Counted from the stretch's first letter, positions 8,314 through 17,718 are shown. The stretch is DNA of 33,971 nt from an uncultured Porphyromonadaceae bacterium (GCA_937892215.1 CALAVE010000029.1:1-33971), one strand, 5' to 3'. Numbers and translations are program-made. The notes: a model not told the origin generated them from the sequence alone.

Positions 8314-9546
8314 TTATCGGCTACCGGCGGCTAAGCGGCGGTTCACGATAAGTGTGGTCACACCCGATGTGATAAGTCCTATCAGTCCGGCCAGGGCTAT
8401 AACCACCAGCACGTCGGTGAACACCACCTGAACGGGGTATGCGTTGATAATCATGGCGTTAGGGTCGCCGTTGAGTTTCAGCCAACCGAAATGCTGCTGC
8501 CCTAGGCATAGTGCCAGTCCGATGATGATTCCGGCTATGGTTCCCACGATAGTGATTATCCACGACTCTGCCACAAAGATGGCACTGATTAGCTTCTCGC
8601 TTGCTCCCATTGCCCGCAAGGTGGCGATGCTGTCGTCCTTCTCCAATATGAGCAGTGAGAGTGAACTGATAACGTTAAAGGTGGCGATAATCAGGATGAA
8701 AGTAAGCAGCAGGAACGACATCCATTTCTCCACGTTCACCAGGCGATAGGCCGTGGCTTGCTGCATCAGCCTGTTCTTCACGTTGTAGCCCGGCCCGAGG
8801 GCGTTTTCAATGGCTCTGATAGCCGCTTGTTCGTCGGCTCCGTGACTAAGCGTCACTTCCACCTGCGTGGCCTCGTTCTCGTAGTCGAAAATCCGGCGGG
8901 CGAAGTCTATTGGCACGTAAATCAGGTCGTTGTCGTATTTGCTCTGCTGGAGTTGGAAGATGGCCGACACAAAGAGCGAGTCGGCGCGGAAGGCGCCCAT
9001 CGGGTTAGACAGGTTGATGTTGCCCACGCGCTTGGGGGCATATAACTGCAACATGCGCAAGTAAGCGGGGCGTACGTGTAGTTGGATTGCCGGTCCCACT
9101 CCCACGATGGCGTATTGTGCCACTTGGTCTTGCAGCAGGAAGTCTCCGTCGATAATCACGCTGTCGATGCACGACACTCGGTTATAGTCGGTGGGTACGC
9201 CCTTGAGTTTCACCGGCATCTGGTAATCGGTGAAGATTGCCAGTGCGTTGTCTTGCACCACCGGCACCGCCATTTCCACGCCCGGCAGACGTGAAATCAC
9301 GCGAGCCACACTGTCGCCGTTGGCAATGGTCTTCCCTGTGGCGGGCATCACCGCAACTGGCGGGTCGAGCAGAGCCAGCCGCCCCATTATCACGTCGCGG
9401 AAGCCGTTGAACACGCTCAGCACGCAAATCAGCGCGGCTGTGGTGACAACAATTCCGCACACCGAGATGATGGAAATGATGTTCACGGCGCTGTGTGCTT
9501 TCTTTGAGCGCAGGTAACGCGACGCTATTCTGAAGGCAAGGCTCAT
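8314..9546 (-). CDS. LolC/LolE-type ABC transporter permease
   Basis: A 410-aa inner-membrane permease of the FtsX/LolC-E family, which with an ATPase partner (LolD) releases lipoproteins from the inner membrane. The layout is typical: one N-terminal helix (about 22-45), a long periplasmic domain, then three C-terminal helices beginning near FLLLTFILIIATFNVISSL. The N-terminal RIASRYLRSKK...IISIISVCGI is characteristic. Bacteroidetes usually have one LolC/E-like subunit, probably acting as a homodimer; that is family knowledge. No ATPase is encoded nearby. It lies 13 bp after rbfA on the same strand and is the last gene of the cluster. Confidence 0.88.
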   Translation of the reverse strand: MSLAFRIASRYLRSKKAHSAVNIISIISVCGIVVTTAALICVLSVFNGFRDVIMGRLALLDPPVAVMPATGKTIANGDSVARVISRLPGVEMAVPVVQDNALAIFTDYQMPVKLKGVPTDYNRVSCIDSVIIDGDFLLQDQVAQYAIVGVGPAIQLHVRPAYLRMLQLYAPKRVGNINLSNPMGAFRADSLFVSAIFQLQQSKYDNDLIYVPIDFARRIFDYENEATQVEVTLSHGADEQAAIRAIENALGPGYNVKNRLMQQATAYRLVNVEKWMSFLLLTFILIIATFNVISSLSLLILEKDDSIATLRAMGASEKLISAIFVAESWIITIVGTIAGIIIGLALCLGQQHFGWLKLNGDPNAMIINAYPVQVVFTDVLVVIALAGLIGLITSGVTTLIVNRRLAAGSR

Positions 9547-9559
9547 GGCTCTTGGCTGT

Positions 9560-9907
9560 TTACTTATCGTTCTTGGGGTGGAGCAGACTGTCGATGTGCT
9601 CTATGTAGTCGAGCGAGTCGTCGAGATGGAAATAAAGTTCCGGGATTTTCCTGAGTTGATAGCGCACTTTCTGAGCCAAGGCGAATCGGAGCGACTTGTC
9701 GTTTCGCTTGATGTTGGCCATGATTTCTTCGGCTCTCTCGCTCGGGAAAATGCTAAGGTAGGCACGGGCGATGCTCAGGTCGGGCGAAACGCGAACCTCG
9801 CTCACGCTCACTATCACGCCTCCCATCTTGGCCGTTTCCAGCCTAAATATCTCACTCAGTTCCTTCTGAATGAGCCTGGATATTTTCTGTATTCTTGTTC
9901 CTTCCAC
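9560..9907 (-). CDS. rbfA: Ribosome-binding factor A
   Basis: A 115-aa KH-like RNA-binding protein needed for late 30S subunit maturation, where it binds near helix 1 of 16S rRNA. Seen in sequence: the opening RIQKISRLIQKELSEIF, the SVSEVRVSPDLSIARAYLSIF core strand-helix segment, and LRFALAQKVRYQLRKIPELYFHLDDS with the conserved R-x-IPEL-x-F motif. Length is standard. It precedes the LolC/E-like gene, an arrangement common in Bacteroidales. A -7-like TAACTTTG (9933-9926, minus) lies just ahead of the ATG, so the gene may have its own promoter as well as readthrough. Confidence 0.93.
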   Translation of the reverse strand: MEGTRIQKISRLIQKELSEIFRLETAKMGGVIVSVSEVRVSPDLSIARAYLSIFPSERAEEIMANIKRNDKSLRFALAQKVRYQLRKIPELYFHLDDSLDYIEHIDSLLHPKNDK

Positions 9908-9925
9908 TATTTATTTTTGTTTTTG

Positions 9926-9933
9926 CAAAGTTA
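9926..9933 (-). promoter_or_regulatory. Possible -7 box for rbfA
   Basis: TAACTTTG on the minus strand, 18 bp ahead of the rbfA start and touching the stop codon of the O-methyltransferase. No good TTG at the expected distance, and the leader would be about 12 nt, so the assignment is tentative. Confidence 0.35.
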
Positions 9934-9934
9934 A

Positions 9935-10570
9935 TTATTTTTTGCGAATTAACGTCAGGCCGTCGCGAAGGGGGATGATGACTTTTTCCACCAGTGGGTC
10001 CTGTGCCACTGCGTCGTTGAAGTCCATGATACCTTGCGTCTGGGCGTCCGTCTTATGCAGTTCGCGAGCCACTTTCCCGTTCCACAGGGTGTTGTCGGCG
10101 ATGATGAATCCGCCCTGTCGTAATCGTGGTAGCACGGTCCGGTAGTAGGCGGTATAGTCGCGTTTGTTGGCGTCGATGTAAATCAGGTCGAACTCGCCCT
10201 CAATCGTGGGCAACACGTCTTTCACGTCGCCAATGTGAAGCGTAATTCGTTGGCCGTAAGGCGACTGTGCGAAATGGTCGCGGATGAAGTCCTCCAGTTC
10301 GTCTTCCAGTTCTATGGTGTGCACGTGTGCCGTGTCGTCGTCAAGCCCTTCGGCCAGGCAGAGGGTGGCATAGCCGCTGTAGGTGCCAAGTTCCAGTACG
10401 AGCCGGGGCTTAATCATCTGCACCATCATCTTCAGCAGCCTGCCTTGCATGTGCCCTGAGCACATTCTGGAATAGAGCAGTTGCAGGTTGGTGTCGCGGT
10501 ACAGCCTGTACAGGTTGGTGGGCTCCGGGTCGATGTGCGCCAGAATATAGTCCTCTAATTGCTCATCCAT
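9935..10570 (-). CDS. O-methyltransferase, cation-dependent (CCoAOMT-like) family
   Basis: A 211-aa SAM-dependent O-methyltransferase of the Methyltransf_3 family, whose members methylate catechol-like groups with a divalent metal. The SAM motif is VLELGTYSGYAT (58-69), followed by HTIELEDELEDF, and the metal/SAM segment FDLIYIDANKRDY (127-139) then IIADNTLWNGKV. Length matches the bacterial family (about 210-220 aa). It overlaps the end of aroQ by 8 bp, implying translational coupling. The physiological substrate is unknown; an RNA-modifying TrmR-like role is possible since some bacterial members methylate tRNA. Confidence 0.88.
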   Translation of the reverse strand: MDEQLEDYILAHIDPEPTNLYRLYRDTNLQLLYSRMCSGHMQGRLLKMMVQMIKPRLVLELGTYSGYATLCLAEGLDDDTAHVHTIELEDELEDFIRDHFAQSPYGQRITLHIGDVKDVLPTIEGEFDLIYIDANKRDYTAYYRTVLPRLRQGGFIIADNTLWNGKVARELHKTDAQTQGIMDFNDAVAQDPLVEKVIIPLRDGLTLIRKK

Positions 10571-10994
10571 TGTGCTTTAAGCCTAAGATGTGGTCTATTG
10601 CGAGGTTGTAACTGCGGAGTCCGTGTCCGGCGATTACGGCTACGCACGCGTCCTTAATCATGGAGATTCGGCGGAACGGCTCGCGGCTCTGCACATCGCT
10701 GATGTGGACTTCCACCACCGGCGCCGTTACGGCCCGGATGGCATCTGCGATGGCGATGGACGTGTGGGTATAGGCTCCGGCGTTGAGCACTATGCCGTCG
10801 GCACTGAACCCCACACGCTGAATTTCATCTATGATGTCGCCCTCGTGGTTGCTCTGGAAGAGGGTGATTTCCACGTCGGAGCGGCTCTGCGCCAGTTCCT
10901 GCAGGTAGTCGGCCAGTGAGCGGTTGCCGTAGATTTCCGGCTCGCGAATGCCCACCAGGTTCAGGTTGGGTCCGTTAATTATCGCAATTTTCAT
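10563..10994 (-). CDS. aroQ: Type II 3-dehydroquinate dehydratase
   Basis: Third step of the shikimate pathway: trans-dehydration of 3-dehydroquinate to 3-dehydroshikimate by a dodecameric cytoplasmic enzyme. The 143-aa protein shows all family blocks: NGPNLNLVGIREPEIYG with catalytic Tyr22, the flexible loop Arg17, QSNHEGDIID, NAGAYTHTSIA (Asn71), VEVHISDVQSREPFR (His97) and GHGLRSY. The 3' end overlaps the O-methyltransferase start. Upstream, 18 bp away on the same strand, is the PCMD-like gene. Confidence 0.96.
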   Translation of the reverse strand: MKIAIINGPNLNLVGIREPEIYGNRSLADYLQELAQSRSDVEITLFQSNHEGDIIDEIQRVGFSADGIVLNAGAYTHTSIAIADAIRAVTAPVVEVHISDVQSREPFRRISMIKDACVAVIAGHGLRSYNLAIDHILGLKHNG

Positions 10995-11012
10995 AATAGG
11001 TTGCGCAGTGGG

Positions 11013-11966
11013 TTAGTACACCAAAGCGAAGTTGTCAACCCACAGTGTCATTCCCACAGTTCCGGTGTAGGCCTTGCCACATGCAGCCGATGCCATCACT
11101 ATGAGGTGTGTGGGTGTAGCATCGGGGTCGTCCCATGCCTCTTCTTGTATTTTCACCATCTTGCCCTTGCTGTTCTTGGCATAGTAAGTCACTTCGCCGT
11201 TAAGCAGGTCCATATATGGCTTGTACTTGGGATTCTTGGTGATGTCGCCATAAAGAATCTCAATGCGGTGGTTGTTCACCCAGTTGGCCGTTGAACTGCC
11301 GTAGCGCTCACGCCCGGTACCCACGCGGGCAGCGTGAATGTTACCGTCGGCGTCTTCCCATCGGCGCTGCAGCAGAATGAACACCTCGGCGTAGTCCTTG
11401 CCGGGCAGGGTCTTCTTCTTGCCGAAACCGCTGGAATAGATTATCTCACCGCCCGGGTGGTGCAGTTTGTAGTCGAACTGTAGATATTTGGGGCGTTTTT
11501 TGAACGGTATGCCCATGTTCATCTTGCTGTAGGGATTCTTAGTACTCGACACCGGTTCCATCATCTGACCCAGGAAAATGCTGCCGCTTGCCAGCACGTC
11601 CATGTTGATGATACCCAAGGCTTTCACGTGCTCGTAGATGGTGCTGAGTTTGGCGCACTTGCCGTTTCCGTGAGTGTCGGGTGTGACGGTGCAACTGGTC
11701 TTCACCACTCCGGCCACCTTGGCCAGCACGTTGCTCGTGCCCCACTTGGAACCGCCCATATTGGTGTATGCCACGGCACCGTCAATGGTCTTGTTTGGGC
11801 CAATTTCATACACCACTTTCTGGTTGCCGCCAATTATTTTCGATTCTTTGATGTTGCGGGTTACCCAGCTGTCGAAGTTACCGTAGTTGTCGATGGGCAG
11901 CACTATTTCAGCGCCGGCGTTGAGCAGTCCTGTCGCAAGTGCGACGATTAATAGAAATTTTCTCAT
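11013..11966 (-). CDS. Secreted PCMD-domain-like protein
   Basis: A 317-aa protein with a cleavable signal peptide (about residues 1-19, ...LLNAGA). The body resembles the Bacteroidetes 'putative carbohydrate metabolism domain' (PCMD, Pfam PF13201): it opens with a NFDSWVTRNIKESKIIGG-type segment, has a KRPKYLQFDYKLHHPGGE strand pair and ends with TGTVGMTLWVDNFALVY, a jelly-roll-like closing strand. Such proteins are thought to bind surface glycans, but that is inference. There is no lipobox. No -7 box was found in the 70 bp upstream. The gene stands 18 bp ahead of aroQ and may share a transcript with it, although the functions look unrelated. Confidence 0.75.
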   Translation of the reverse strand: MRKFLLIVALATGLLNAGAEIVLPIDNYGNFDSWVTRNIKESKIIGGNQKVVYEIGPNKTIDGAVAYTNMGGSKWGTSNVLAKVAGVVKTSCTVTPDTHGNGKCAKLSTIYEHVKALGIINMDVLASGSIFLGQMMEPVSSTKNPYSKMNMGIPFKKRPKYLQFDYKLHHPGGEIIYSSGFGKKKTLPGKDYAEVFILLQRRWEDADGNIHAARVGTGRERYGSSTANWVNNHRIEILYGDITKNPKYKPYMDLLNGEVTYYAKNSKGKMVKIQEEAWDDPDATPTHLIVMASAACGKAYTGTVGMTLWVDNFALVY

Positions 11967-12036
11967 GTCTTTTAATATCTAAAATTATTTTCTTGTTTTC
12001 TTAAACTTTTATTTATCATTATTTGACTAATTAGTG

Positions 12037-13353
12037 TCACTGTGGTTTAACCGCGGCACCTGTGATTTGCTGAGGCTTTAGTGCGGCCGCGCTGAGAAGC
12101 CGGTGCCCAATCTTGCAGTAGATACATTTCTTTGCGTCGCAGTACTCGCATTTTAGTTGTATCAGTGCCTGCGATGTGAGTGCATCTGAGCACTCAATGC
12201 CGGCGAAGACAAATTTATCCACGATGGAGTTCCGCTCGGGCTTGAGTTGCTCCAGCAGACCGATGGCGCAGTCGGTCATCTCATAGTCGTCTGTGAGTTC
12301 TCCGTAAGCGTAGTAGAGCGGAGCCACGGTGTTGATGAGGATGATGTCGGTGGACCTGTCGCTCAGCGCCTGTGATGCCTGCGACGGCTCCCCGAAGGTG
12401 AAATGCTCGGCCCAGTAACCGCTCAGTTTCACGTTGAAAAGTTCGCGCAGGGTCTTTTCGTCGCCGTTGGCATCCAGAATTTTCGCCATCATGTTGAATC
12501 CTCCGGCCACAAACTGCGCCAGCAGGGCTATCCGCTTGTAGGGGAAGTTCTGCGGGCGGATGCGGAACATCTTCCATGCCTCTCGCTCTATAGGCTTTAG
12601 GCTGAACTTGTTGGCAAGGAAGGCATATTCCCGTTGCAACTGCAGGAAGTAGTGGTCGTTCACCTGATTGCTCTCGTCGAGTAGTCCGGCCTGCCCGAAG
12701 AGCAGTGCCTCCAGTTGCAGCAGTGAGTCGCTGTGCTTGTGCAGCAGGCGTAGCGGAGTGCACCTTGCCAGCCGTTCCAGGGCGTCGTTGTTGATGCCGA
12801 AACCCAGGTTGCGCGAGAGCGTCACGTAGCACACGTCTTCCCAACTGCCGTTATAAGTGGTGAGCAACTCGCGCAGACGCCTCACCTTGGAGTGTAGCCG
12901 CTCAAACGCCAGCGCCTCCACCCACTCTGTGATTACAAGCCCCGGAACGTCCTTTATCTGCGCGCTACAGGGGATTTCGCTGATACTGTTCACCAGGTGC
13001 TCGTAGCGTTCGTAGAACTGCGGGGAACAAGGCATCACCATCTGCGGAATGCGCTCACCGTTACTGCGATACACAGGTGCGTCGTCCTTGTCCACTACGT
13101 GCAGAATCACGTTGTCGTAAGCCTTGTCGTGGTCGTGCCCGTGGCGTTTCCAGTCGGATGCGCGCACGTGGATTTCCACGTTTCCCACCCACAACTTGCC
13201 GCCTATCTCCACCTTGGCGTTGAAGAAGTCGGGGCCGGCATCGGTGTTAGGCAATCCGGTGTCTATCACCCTTATGGGTCGTCCGTCGTTAGTGGAGAGC
13301 GGGTTGCTTCCCCACAAGCGATGTTTCCACACGTAATGCATCAGTTTCTCCAT
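12037..13353 (-). CDS. DUF2851 family protein
   Basis: A 438-aa cytoplasmic protein of the Bacteroidetes-specific DUF2851 family, recognised from the opening LMHYVWKHRLW, GLPNTDAGPDFFNAKVEIGG and WVGNVEIHVRASDW, followed by HDKAYDNVILHVV. The conserved acidic and His residues in this N-terminal part hint at a nuclease-like site, which is inference. Near the C-terminus are four cysteines in a CxxC-x4-CxxC arrangement (C402, C405, C410, C413), a likely metal-binding knuckle. Function is not known to me. The 249-bp gap to the next gene contains no ORF; it has a hairpin at 13535-13563. Confidence 0.88.
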   Translation of the reverse strand: MEKLMHYVWKHRLWGSNPLSTNDGRPIRVIDTGLPNTDAGPDFFNAKVEIGGKLWVGNVEIHVRASDWKRHGHDHDKAYDNVILHVVDKDDAPVYRSNGERIPQMVMPCSPQFYERYEHLVNSISEIPCSAQIKDVPGLVITEWVEALAFERLHSKVRRLRELLTTYNGSWEDVCYVTLSRNLGFGINNDALERLARCTPLRLLHKHSDSLLQLEALLFGQAGLLDESNQVNDHYFLQLQREYAFLANKFSLKPIEREAWKMFRIRPQNFPYKRIALLAQFVAGGFNMMAKILDANGDEKTLRELFNVKLSGYWAEHFTFGEPSQASQALSDRSTDIILINTVAPLYYAYGELTDDYEMTDCAIGLLEQLKPERNSIVDKFVFAGIECSDALTSQALIQLKCEYCDAKKCIYCKIGHRLLSAAALKPQQITGAAVKPQ

Positions 13354-13534
13354 AAGAGCCTATAAAAAGCGGCTATGCCGCAAAAAGTGCGCTAAGTTAC
13401 ACATTTTTTGGCACATAGCAGTGCAATATAACGTGAAAAATAACTAATTACGTGTTTTGAACGCTTGCGTGTGGCGACGCGAAACGGGTGAACATAAGGG
13501 CCATAAGGCGCAAATTAGCCGCAAATCACGTAGC

Positions 13535-13563
13535 GAGCCACGCAGCCTATCGCCGCGTGGCTC
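13535..13563 (-). terminator. Hairpin downstream of the amidase gene
   Basis: GAGCCACGC (13535-13543) and GCGTGGCTC (13555-13563) form a perfect 9-bp GC-rich stem with an 11-nt loop, 40 bp beyond the stop of the large amidase gene. No T-run follows in either direction, so this is a possible rather than proven terminator. Confidence 0.4.
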
Positions 13564-13602
13564 ACCTTGAGTGGAGAGTGATTCCCTCTGTTTTAGTTGT
13601 CG

Positions 13603-16600
13603 TTACCGAACTATTACTTTCTGCCGGTTCACGATGTAGATGCCCGGACGCAAGTCGCCGATGGTGGTCTCTCCGGCTTCGACACGTTGCTGTGTCAGCA
13701 CGCGCCCTGAAGTGTCACACACCAAAATGTGGGTTGGCTCAGTGGCGCTCACATGGATGCATCCCACCGCTCCGCGCACGCTCACTTGAGCCACATCGGC
13801 CTCGTCTATTGCCGTAACGATGCCGGCCAGAGTTATGTCGAGAGAACTGTTGTCGCTGTTAATTTCCACAGCCGTGGCGCTATAGTTGTAGTAGCCCGAC
13901 TTTGACGCCTCCACATCGTAGGTGCCGGCGGGGATGTCGATGCTATAGGCTCCCGACGCGTCGGAAGTGGTGGAGTACTCTTGATTGTTACCATCGCGGA
14001 ACACGATGTAAACGTCTTTAAGTGGTGTACCCGACGCTGCGCGGCGCTTGGCCGACGGCTGGTTGTGGCCCTGTGCATACACGTATCCGGTGACGGTGAC
14101 AGTGGGATTCAGTTCCACTTTGGTTACCGTTAGAGCCGAGCGTGCCGGTGTGGTGGACTGGTTGTCGGTCGTGGGAATGGAATACACGCCCAGATTACTA
14201 CCGGCCACCAGCAGATTGCCTCCCCAGTCAAACGCCATCTGATACACACCGTAGCTGTTATGGCCGCCGCTGTTGAACGTGCTATTATAGACATCGCGCG
14301 CATCGGCGGTGTAGGACGAGAGCCATGTGAGTTGCGGCTTGGTGCGGTCGGTTCCCCAGTCGATGGAATAGAACTGGAGCACGCCTTCCTTATTGGCTAT
14401 CACCAGCGTGTTACCGTCGTTACTCAACGCCATACCGCCACCTGCGCAACCATCCAGGTTCTCGGCCGTCTGACGGCCTGTGCAGTAGGTCCAGTAGTCG
14501 GAGTGGTCGGGGGTGATGTAGCGCAGAGCCGGTGATGTGGTGGTGTTACCGTTGTTGCCCACGCTCACCCACAGACCACCGTCGGGCAGGGGCAGCGTGT
14601 TCACGTTCACCAGCGAGCCCATCTTAGTGTAACTGTTGACCTGCGTGGGAGCGGTGGTCCATGTGGATGGCAGATTTCCGTCGGCATCCATTTGGCTTCC
14701 CAGGTCGTACATATACACCTGCGCGTCCATATCCTCGCACGACACGTACATCTTGGTGTCGGCGCCCTCGCCCACAATGCTCACGCTCGGGGCGGAACTG
14801 CCGGTGTTCACGCCGTTGTAGGTGTATAATCCGTCGCTATTGCGAGTCCCTGCGAAGAATTGCGTAAAGTCGCCGTTCAGATTGTCGGGGTCGGCGATAT
14901 ACAGTCCGGCATGGTTGTCACCGAAGTCGGGAATATAGATGCGTCCCTTGTAGTCCACGGCCAGGCGGAAGTCGTTGTCCCATGCCATATTGCCGGTATA
15001 GGGCAGAGCGTTGTCGCGTTGCCACAGCGCGTCGAAGCGATATATACCGTTATCTCGGTTATCGGTGCTTGTGCGGCTGGCGTTGCGAGTAGCCATGTCG
15101 CTCACATACACTGACCCGAAGTGCTCACTCTCGGGACTACGGTCCACGGCCACGGCGGCGCGGTGGAAGGCATAGTCAGCATCGGTAGCGGCACCGTTGA
15201 GCCTGCGTATTTCAGTTATTTCCCGGCCATGCACGTTCACCGCCCAGTTCATCACTTGGTCGTAATCTCCGGGCAATTCATCGTAAGTGAAATGGAACTC
15301 ATTGGAGCCCTTCACCACATCTTCCAGAGTGAGGCTGCCCACTTCCGCACCTGTGGCAGAATCACTGAAAATCAGGTTAGCCTCGGTTGCGTCGTTGTTG
15401 CACTTGAACGTGAATGTATAGCCGTCATCAGTCTGAGCCACAGCAAGGTCGTAAGCGAAAATTCCCACTTCGTCGCCCACCACAGTCGGGGCATCGGCAC
15501 TTATCCAGCGCGAGAGGTTGCCGTCGCGGAACAGGTACACGGAAAGCGTGCCATCGGTGAAGTCGCCCGCAGTGAGGGCGGTGGAGTAAGAGCCGGCATC
15601 CAGTGTAAGTTCGGTTCCGCCCACAATTTCGCCGTTAGCCACACCGCCGGTCACGTCGTAGCACCACACACCACTCACCTGAGCACTACTCACCGCCGGT
15701 TCGAACATGAGTATACGACCGTCGGCAAGCGCTACGCTGCTCAGCCCCACCGGCGCAACGCTTTGTGCGGCAAGGCTTCCCATATCTTTTAGGGCCTTAA
15801 GCGCGGTGGTGTTGACACGCACCTCTTGCGGAGCAATAAGCGAGCCGTCGATAACGAACTGGTCAACCCGTGCGGGAGACGGATGCAACATAAAGTCCTC
15901 GCCATAAGTGGTGGCACTCTGAGCAGTGCGGTTGGCACTGTTATCGTAGTCATAATTAGCGAAATAGCGCACCATTTCGCCGTCCCGAACCACATAGTTC
16001 TGGAAACGAATCTGGCGCGACGAGCCAATGGTGGTGGCGCTGGTGATTAGTTGGCCGGTAGTAGATGAGCCATTGTAGGCCATGGAGTGGCCCACGTCGG
16101 CATTGTACCAGTGACCGCTGGAGAACTCGGTTGTTGGCGAAGTGAACCACAGTGCCGGCGTGCCGGCGAGATTGTCCCACTTATAGACGCGGAATGTGCC
16201 TCGATTTCCGCTCGACACCTGGCTGGCGCTGCTCTGGTTCTCCTCCTGGTTGCATGCCAGCAGTTTACCATCGGAAGTGATGGCTATGTCGCTCACCGTG
16301 TAGAGGTGGCTGCCCGCATTATTGTCGTCTTGCACATTAACGATGCCGGCGATGCTTATTTCGCGCACCACCTGACGGGCGGCAGGGTCAACGAGCAGAA
16401 TGTGCGGAGTGTGATAAGTGTCGCTCTCCACGCCCAGCACAATCAGTTGCCCCTGATAATCAAGCACTCGGCGCACGGTGAGGCCGTTGAGTTCACTGAT
16501 TGTCCAGTCGGCATAATCCTGTGTCAGACTGAGTTCGTAATCGCTTGTACCCAGACCGGAGGCAGTTCCCTGCGTCATATAAAGAGCCGGATAAGTAGTG

Positions 16601-17712
16601 GCATTAGCAGTGACGGTGAATGGACCTTGCCGCGTCAGGTTAGAGAAGCCCTCGGCCTTGATGTCCACATAATAGTCATCGCCCGGCTCCAGACCGTCGA
16701 AATAGAAGATGCCGTTATAGTTATTGTCGGTAACATAGGTGCTAACAAACGCGTTACCCTTGTAGAGCCTTACCACGGCGCCGTTGATGGGTGCATAGGC
16801 GTCCATGCTGCCCGAGGCGTAGGTGTAGAGTGAGTTCACAAGCGGATTGTTCTGATCCTTCACGGTTCCCATGATGTAGCCGGTGGACTCAGGCGTAAGC
16901 CCCCAGTAATCGGCGCATCCGCGAGCCAGACGAACACCCTCGTCCCAGCAGAACTGCTCATTCAGTGCGCGGTGGCGTGTGGGGTGATAGGTGTGGAAAA
17001 ATCCCTCCACTATGAAGCCCGGTGCGCCATGCTTGAGCACCCCGTAGTAGCCGGTGTAACTATTACCGGTAGTGGATGAATAGCGAGTGCTGGAGGATCC
17101 CATGAAGTCGATGTCGGCCGCGATATACGGCTTCGTCCTGGAGTAGGTGGAGGTGGAAATGCGGTCTATCTCGTCCATCCAGTGCGGTCCCCACAAGGCA
17201 TTGGCTATAGCCTTGCTCCCTGTAACATATTCGGTGGAATTCTTTCCACGATAGAGGAAAATAGGGTAATTGGCCGTGGAGCCATCGCTCGCAGCATTAG
17301 AGTGGACCGAGATAAAGAAGTCGATGTCGTTAGCGTCCACTTCCTCGCAGATTTCGGTGAGATTGCGGTTGTAGTTGTCCAGTCCGCTGTGATAGGTGAT
17401 GTTGTCGTACGGATACGGACCGTTGTTCCAGCGCGACATCATTATGTTGTCCTCGTCGAGCCCCATCTTTATGAGCGTTTCGCGCATTTTGATACATTTC
17501 CACAGGTCGGTGTTCGACTCGTAGAATCCGCAGGTGTCGGGACGTCCGGTGGAGGTTGCGGGATATGGAATAGTGGCGCACGGACGGTCGTCCGGTCCCC
17601 AGCCACCGTGACCCGGGTTGATGTAGATGCGCGGCTGACTGTCGTTGGCGGCGCTGAGAGCGAATGCCGAGACAAGCACGGCGCATACTGAAAGTAATAT
17701 CCTGAGTTTCAT
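13603..17712 (-). CDS. Large secreted N-acetylmuramoyl-L-alanine amidase-like protein (Amidase_3) with propeller-like region
   Basis: A secreted protein of 1369 aa starting MKLRILLSV with a clear signal peptide (to about residue 22). Residues 27 to about 265 are an Amidase_3 zinc hydrolase: INPGHGG (H35), E65 in GFYESN, ISVHSNA (H137) and VEGFFHTYHPTRH supply the metal ligands and probable catalytic Glu. A carboxypeptidase-regulatory-like beta domain (IMGTVKDQNNP...) follows, then a long region with propeller-like repeats, a second such beta domain near residues 1215-1310, and a terminal ~60-residue domain ending GIYIVNRQKVIVR that resembles surface-sorting tails. The ATG at 17712 is preferred over 17730 because AAAGGAGG sits 7 bp before it, rare in Bacteroidales. 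Homologues are often labelled xanthan lyase; the motifs say amidase. Confidence 0.85.
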   Translation of the reverse strand: MKLRILLSVCAVLVSAFALSAANDSQPRIYINPGHGGWGPDDRPCATIPYPATSTGRPDTCGFYESNTDLWKCIKMRETLIKMGLDEDNIMMSRWNNGPYPYDNITYHSGLDNYNRNLTEICEEVDANDIDFFISVHSNAASDGSTANYPIFLYRGKNSTEYVTGSKAIANALWGPHWMDEIDRISTSTYSRTKPYIAADIDFMGSSSTRYSSTTGNSYTGYYGVLKHGAPGFIVEGFFHTYHPTRHRALNEQFCWDEGVRLARGCADYWGLTPESTGYIMGTVKDQNNPLVNSLYTYASGSMDAYAPINGAVVRLYKGNAFVSTYVTDNNYNGIFYFDGLEPGDDYYVDIKAEGFSNLTRQGPFTVTANATTYPALYMTQGTASGLGTSDYELSLTQDYADWTISELNGLTVRRVLDYQGQLIVLGVESDTYHTPHILLVDPAARQVVREISIAGIVNVQDDNNAGSHLYTVSDIAITSDGKLLACNQEENQSSASQVSSGNRGTFRVYKWDNLAGTPALWFTSPTTEFSSGHWYNADVGHSMAYNGSSTTGQLITSATTIGSSRQIRFQNYVVRDGEMVRYFANYDYDNSANRTAQSATTYGEDFMLHPSPARVDQFVIDGSLIAPQEVRVNTTALKALKDMGSLAAQSVAPVGLSSVALADGRILMFEPAVSSAQVSGVWCYDVTGGVANGEIVGGTELTLDAGSYSTALTAGDFTDGTLSVYLFRDGNLSRWISADAPTVVGDEVGIFAYDLAVAQTDDGYTFTFKCNNDATEANLIFSDSATGAEVGSLTLEDVVKGSNEFHFTYDELPGDYDQVMNWAVNVHGREITEIRRLNGAATDADYAFHRAAVAVDRSPESEHFGSVYVSDMATRNASRTSTDNRDNGIYRFDALWQRDNALPYTGNMAWDNDFRLAVDYKGRIYIPDFGDNHAGLYIADPDNLNGDFTQFFAGTRNSDGLYTYNGVNTGSSAPSVSIVGEGADTKMYVSCEDMDAQVYMYDLGSQMDADGNLPSTWTTAPTQVNSYTKMGSLVNVNTLPLPDGGLWVSVGNNGNTTTSPALRYITPDHSDYWTYCTGRQTAENLDGCAGGGMALSNDGNTLVIANKEGVLQFYSIDWGTDRTKPQLTWLSSYTADARDVYNSTFNSGGHNSYGVYQMAFDWGGNLLVAGSNLGVYSIPTTDNQSTTPARSALTVTKVELNPTVTVTGYVYAQGHNQPSAKRRAASGTPLKDVYIVFRDGNNQEYSTTSDASGAYSIDIPAGTYDVEASKSGYYNYSATAVEINSDNSSLDITLAGIVTAIDEADVAQVSVRGAVGCIHVSATEPTHILVCDTSGRVLTQQRVEAGETTIGDLRPGIYIVNRQKVIVR

Positions 17713-17718
17713 AGCGTT

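Noticed and set aside
13603..17712. Xanthan lyase
   Set aside because: Database-style label for homologues, but the visible metal-binding motifs H35/E65/H137 are those of Amidase_3; no polysaccharide lyase motif was recognised.
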